A stretch of DNA of 7,882 nt, from the NCBI GenBank assembly GCA_927910985.1, contig CAKMOP010000109.1, forward strand, positions 1 to 7,882. The letters are read 5' to 3'. This DNA is from an uncultured Porphyromonas sp. (GTDB taxonomy: Bacteria > Bacteroidota > Bacteroidia > Bacteroidales > Porphyromonadaceae). Positions 6,932 to 7,882 of this stretch are shown here, one piece after another (the first letter of the stretch is position 1; each line of letters starts with the position of its first letter). The notes below the pieces were generated by a model that saw only the letters and a list, made by a program, of their open reading frames with translations, had not been told where the DNA came from and ran no database searches. Position numbers and translations under genes: made by a program.

Positions 6932-7531
6932 TTAGAATACCGAGGGCTGGTTGGGTTCGATGACGAGTTCACTCAGTGGACGCTTGGGTACGTGGTGGCG
7001 ACCAGCTTCATCCCTCCAATAGCGGACGTCGTCGGCACTGCGAGCTTCTTCGAGGATGATCTCTTCGTGAGGCTTCCCAATAGCTACGATGGCGTTGATG
7101 GAGAGGTGTGTAGGTAGGTCGAGGCGGCGTGTGATCTCACCCTTGCCGTGTCCCGAGAAGATGCAGATGCCGTAGCCAGCTTCGGTGGCTAAAAGTCCTA
7201 AAGCCTGGAGCTGGATCCCTTCGTCAAAGCGTGCTGCTGGAGCAATGTGAGTGTCGATGAGCTGCAGGAGGTAGGCGCGTGGACGCTCCCCGATGGCTGG
7301 CCCTTCCCATTCGGGAAGCATAGCAGCCCAGTGCTGGAGTGCGGTGATCTCGTGGCAGAGCTCTTCATCGGTGATGATGATGTACTTCAGGGGCTGGACG
7401 TTGCGAGCCGAAGGGGTTTGGCGGACGATGTCGAGCCAGCGGAGTATCTGTAGTCGGTCAATAGCTACCGCTTCGTCAAAGCGACGGTAGGTGCGGTTCT
7501 GCTTGATGAGCGTCTCGATGAGTGAGGACAT
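6932..7531 (-). CDS. Nitroreductase-family FMN oxidoreductase
   Basis: The 199-residue protein belongs to the nitroreductase family, homodimeric FMN enzymes that use NAD(P)H to reduce nitro compounds, quinones or other acceptors; the physiological substrate is usually unknown. Seen in the sequence are the N-terminal FMN-phosphate motif NRTYRRF (12-18), the TPSARNVQPLKYIIITD block (39-55) typical of the flavin site, and the helix DEGIQLQALGLLATEAGYG, followed by the family-type strand INAIVAIGKPHEE. There is no signal peptide, so it is cytoplasmic. The ATG at 7531 lies 15 bases after the tatD stop and the frame is intact to TAA at 6932-6934. Its place between tatD and glutaminyl cyclase suggests cotranscription but does not reveal a substrate. 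The family assignment is firm and the specific reaction is not. Confidence 0.9.
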   Translation of the reverse strand: MSSLIETLIKQNRTYRRFDEAVAIDRLQILRWLDIVRQTPSARNVQPLKYIIITDEELCHEITALQHWAAMLPEWEGPAIGERPRAYLLQLIDTHIAPAARFDEGIQLQALGLLATEAGYGICIFSGHGKGEITRRLDLPTHLSINAIVAIGKPHEEIILEEARSADDVRYWRDEAGRHHVPKRPLSELVIEPNQPSVF

Positions 7532-7546
7532 AGTAGTGCGTGTAGA

Positions 7547-7882
7547 TTAGTATTCGGGTAGCGCAAAGAGTCGGCGAGCATTCTCGCTGGTCTTCGCAAT
7601 TAGTGTGTCGTCTGATAGCTGGTAGCAGCTGGCGACAAAGCTTGCTGTATGGGGGAGGAAGGCAGGCTCATTGCGCTTGCCACGCTTAGGTACAGGAGCT
7701 AAGTAGGGTGCATCGGTCTCTAAGACGAGGCGGTCTAAGGGAATGGAGCTGACGTATTCCTTGAGCATGCTGTTCTTGAAGGTCACTACGCCATTAATAC
7801 CAATATAAAAGTGCTCAAAGGATTAGGGCTTCTCTGAGCTCCTCTTCTGTGCCGGTGAAGCTGTGGAATACGCCTCGGAGCT
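7547..7882 (-). CDS. tatD: TatD-family metal-dependent DNase, C-terminal part with a frameshift
   Basis: TatD enzymes are metal-dependent 3'-5' exonucleases of the amidohydrolase fold, linked to DNA repair and fragment degradation. Only the last 110 or so residues of the usual 255-270 are in the window; the 5' end lies beyond 7882. The window edge reads GVFHSFTGTEEELREAL, carrying the metal-ligand His of the HxFxG motif. It then meets an in-frame TGA at 7815-7817. One base too many (or two too few) near 7818-7826 shifts the frame. The other frame continues as SFEHFYIGINGVVTFKN and then the family signature LVLETDAPYLAPVPKRGKRNEP (residues 20-41 of the downstream open frame, whose first codon is at 7786), with the catalytic Asp in ETDAPYL. 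The gene ends at TAA 7547-7549, 15 bases before the nitroreductase start, and is probably upstream in the same operon. The break near the window edge is likely a sequence error. Confidence 0.88.

Overview
The window looks like Bacteroidales DNA, most likely from a Porphyromonas-like bacterium. The evidence is a periplasmic glutaminyl cyclase closely resembling the Porphyromonas gingivalis enzyme, a family 92 glycoside hydrolase lipoprotein, Bacteroidales-type outer-membrane protein features, TAnnTTTG-type promoter elements, and no clear Shine-Dalgarno sequences. All genes lie on the minus strand, so transcription runs from high to low coordinates. Base composition looks moderately GC-rich by eye.

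In transcription order: a 5'-truncated tatD nuclease gene (7882-7547), a nitroreductase-family gene (7531-6932), a glutaminyl cyclase / M28-type lipoprotein gene (6890-5892), sufE (5875-5453) and a GH92 alpha-mannosidase lipoprotein gene (5433-3130). These five are separated by only about 15-41 bases and probably form one operon. A hairpin with a short T-run follows GH92. Next come a small predicted outer-membrane protein gene (3026-2445), another hairpin (2413-2367), and a 427-base intergenic region holding a 22-23 bp periodic repeat array and a candidate promoter. Then come the class II fructose-bisphosphate aldolase gene (2017-1023), a strong hairpin terminator (961-910), and the N-terminal part of an M3-family oligopeptidase gene (883 to the window edge).

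The genes are mostly housekeeping: glycolysis (aldolase), Fe-S cluster assembly (SufE), DNA repair or degradation (TatD), peptide turnover (M3), and envelope work (glutaminyl cyclase, GH92, outer-membrane protein). One functional link is suggestive. Glutaminyl cyclase in Bacteroidetes caps the N-terminal Gln that signal peptidase I exposes on exported proteins, and the outer-membrane protein here has a predicted mature N-terminus starting with Gln.

Four genes carry single-base frameshifts: aldolase (1), glutaminyl cyclase (3), M3 peptidase (at least 2 plus an in-frame stop) and tatD (1). Restoring the lost or gained bases regenerates family-typical protein in each case. Several events fall in homopolymers and they cluster near the window ends, so sequencing or assembly error is the simplest explanation. 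I did not find a convincing new biological system. The least explained items are the repeat array, the hairpins set just upstream of start codons, and the uncharacterised outer-membrane protein family.
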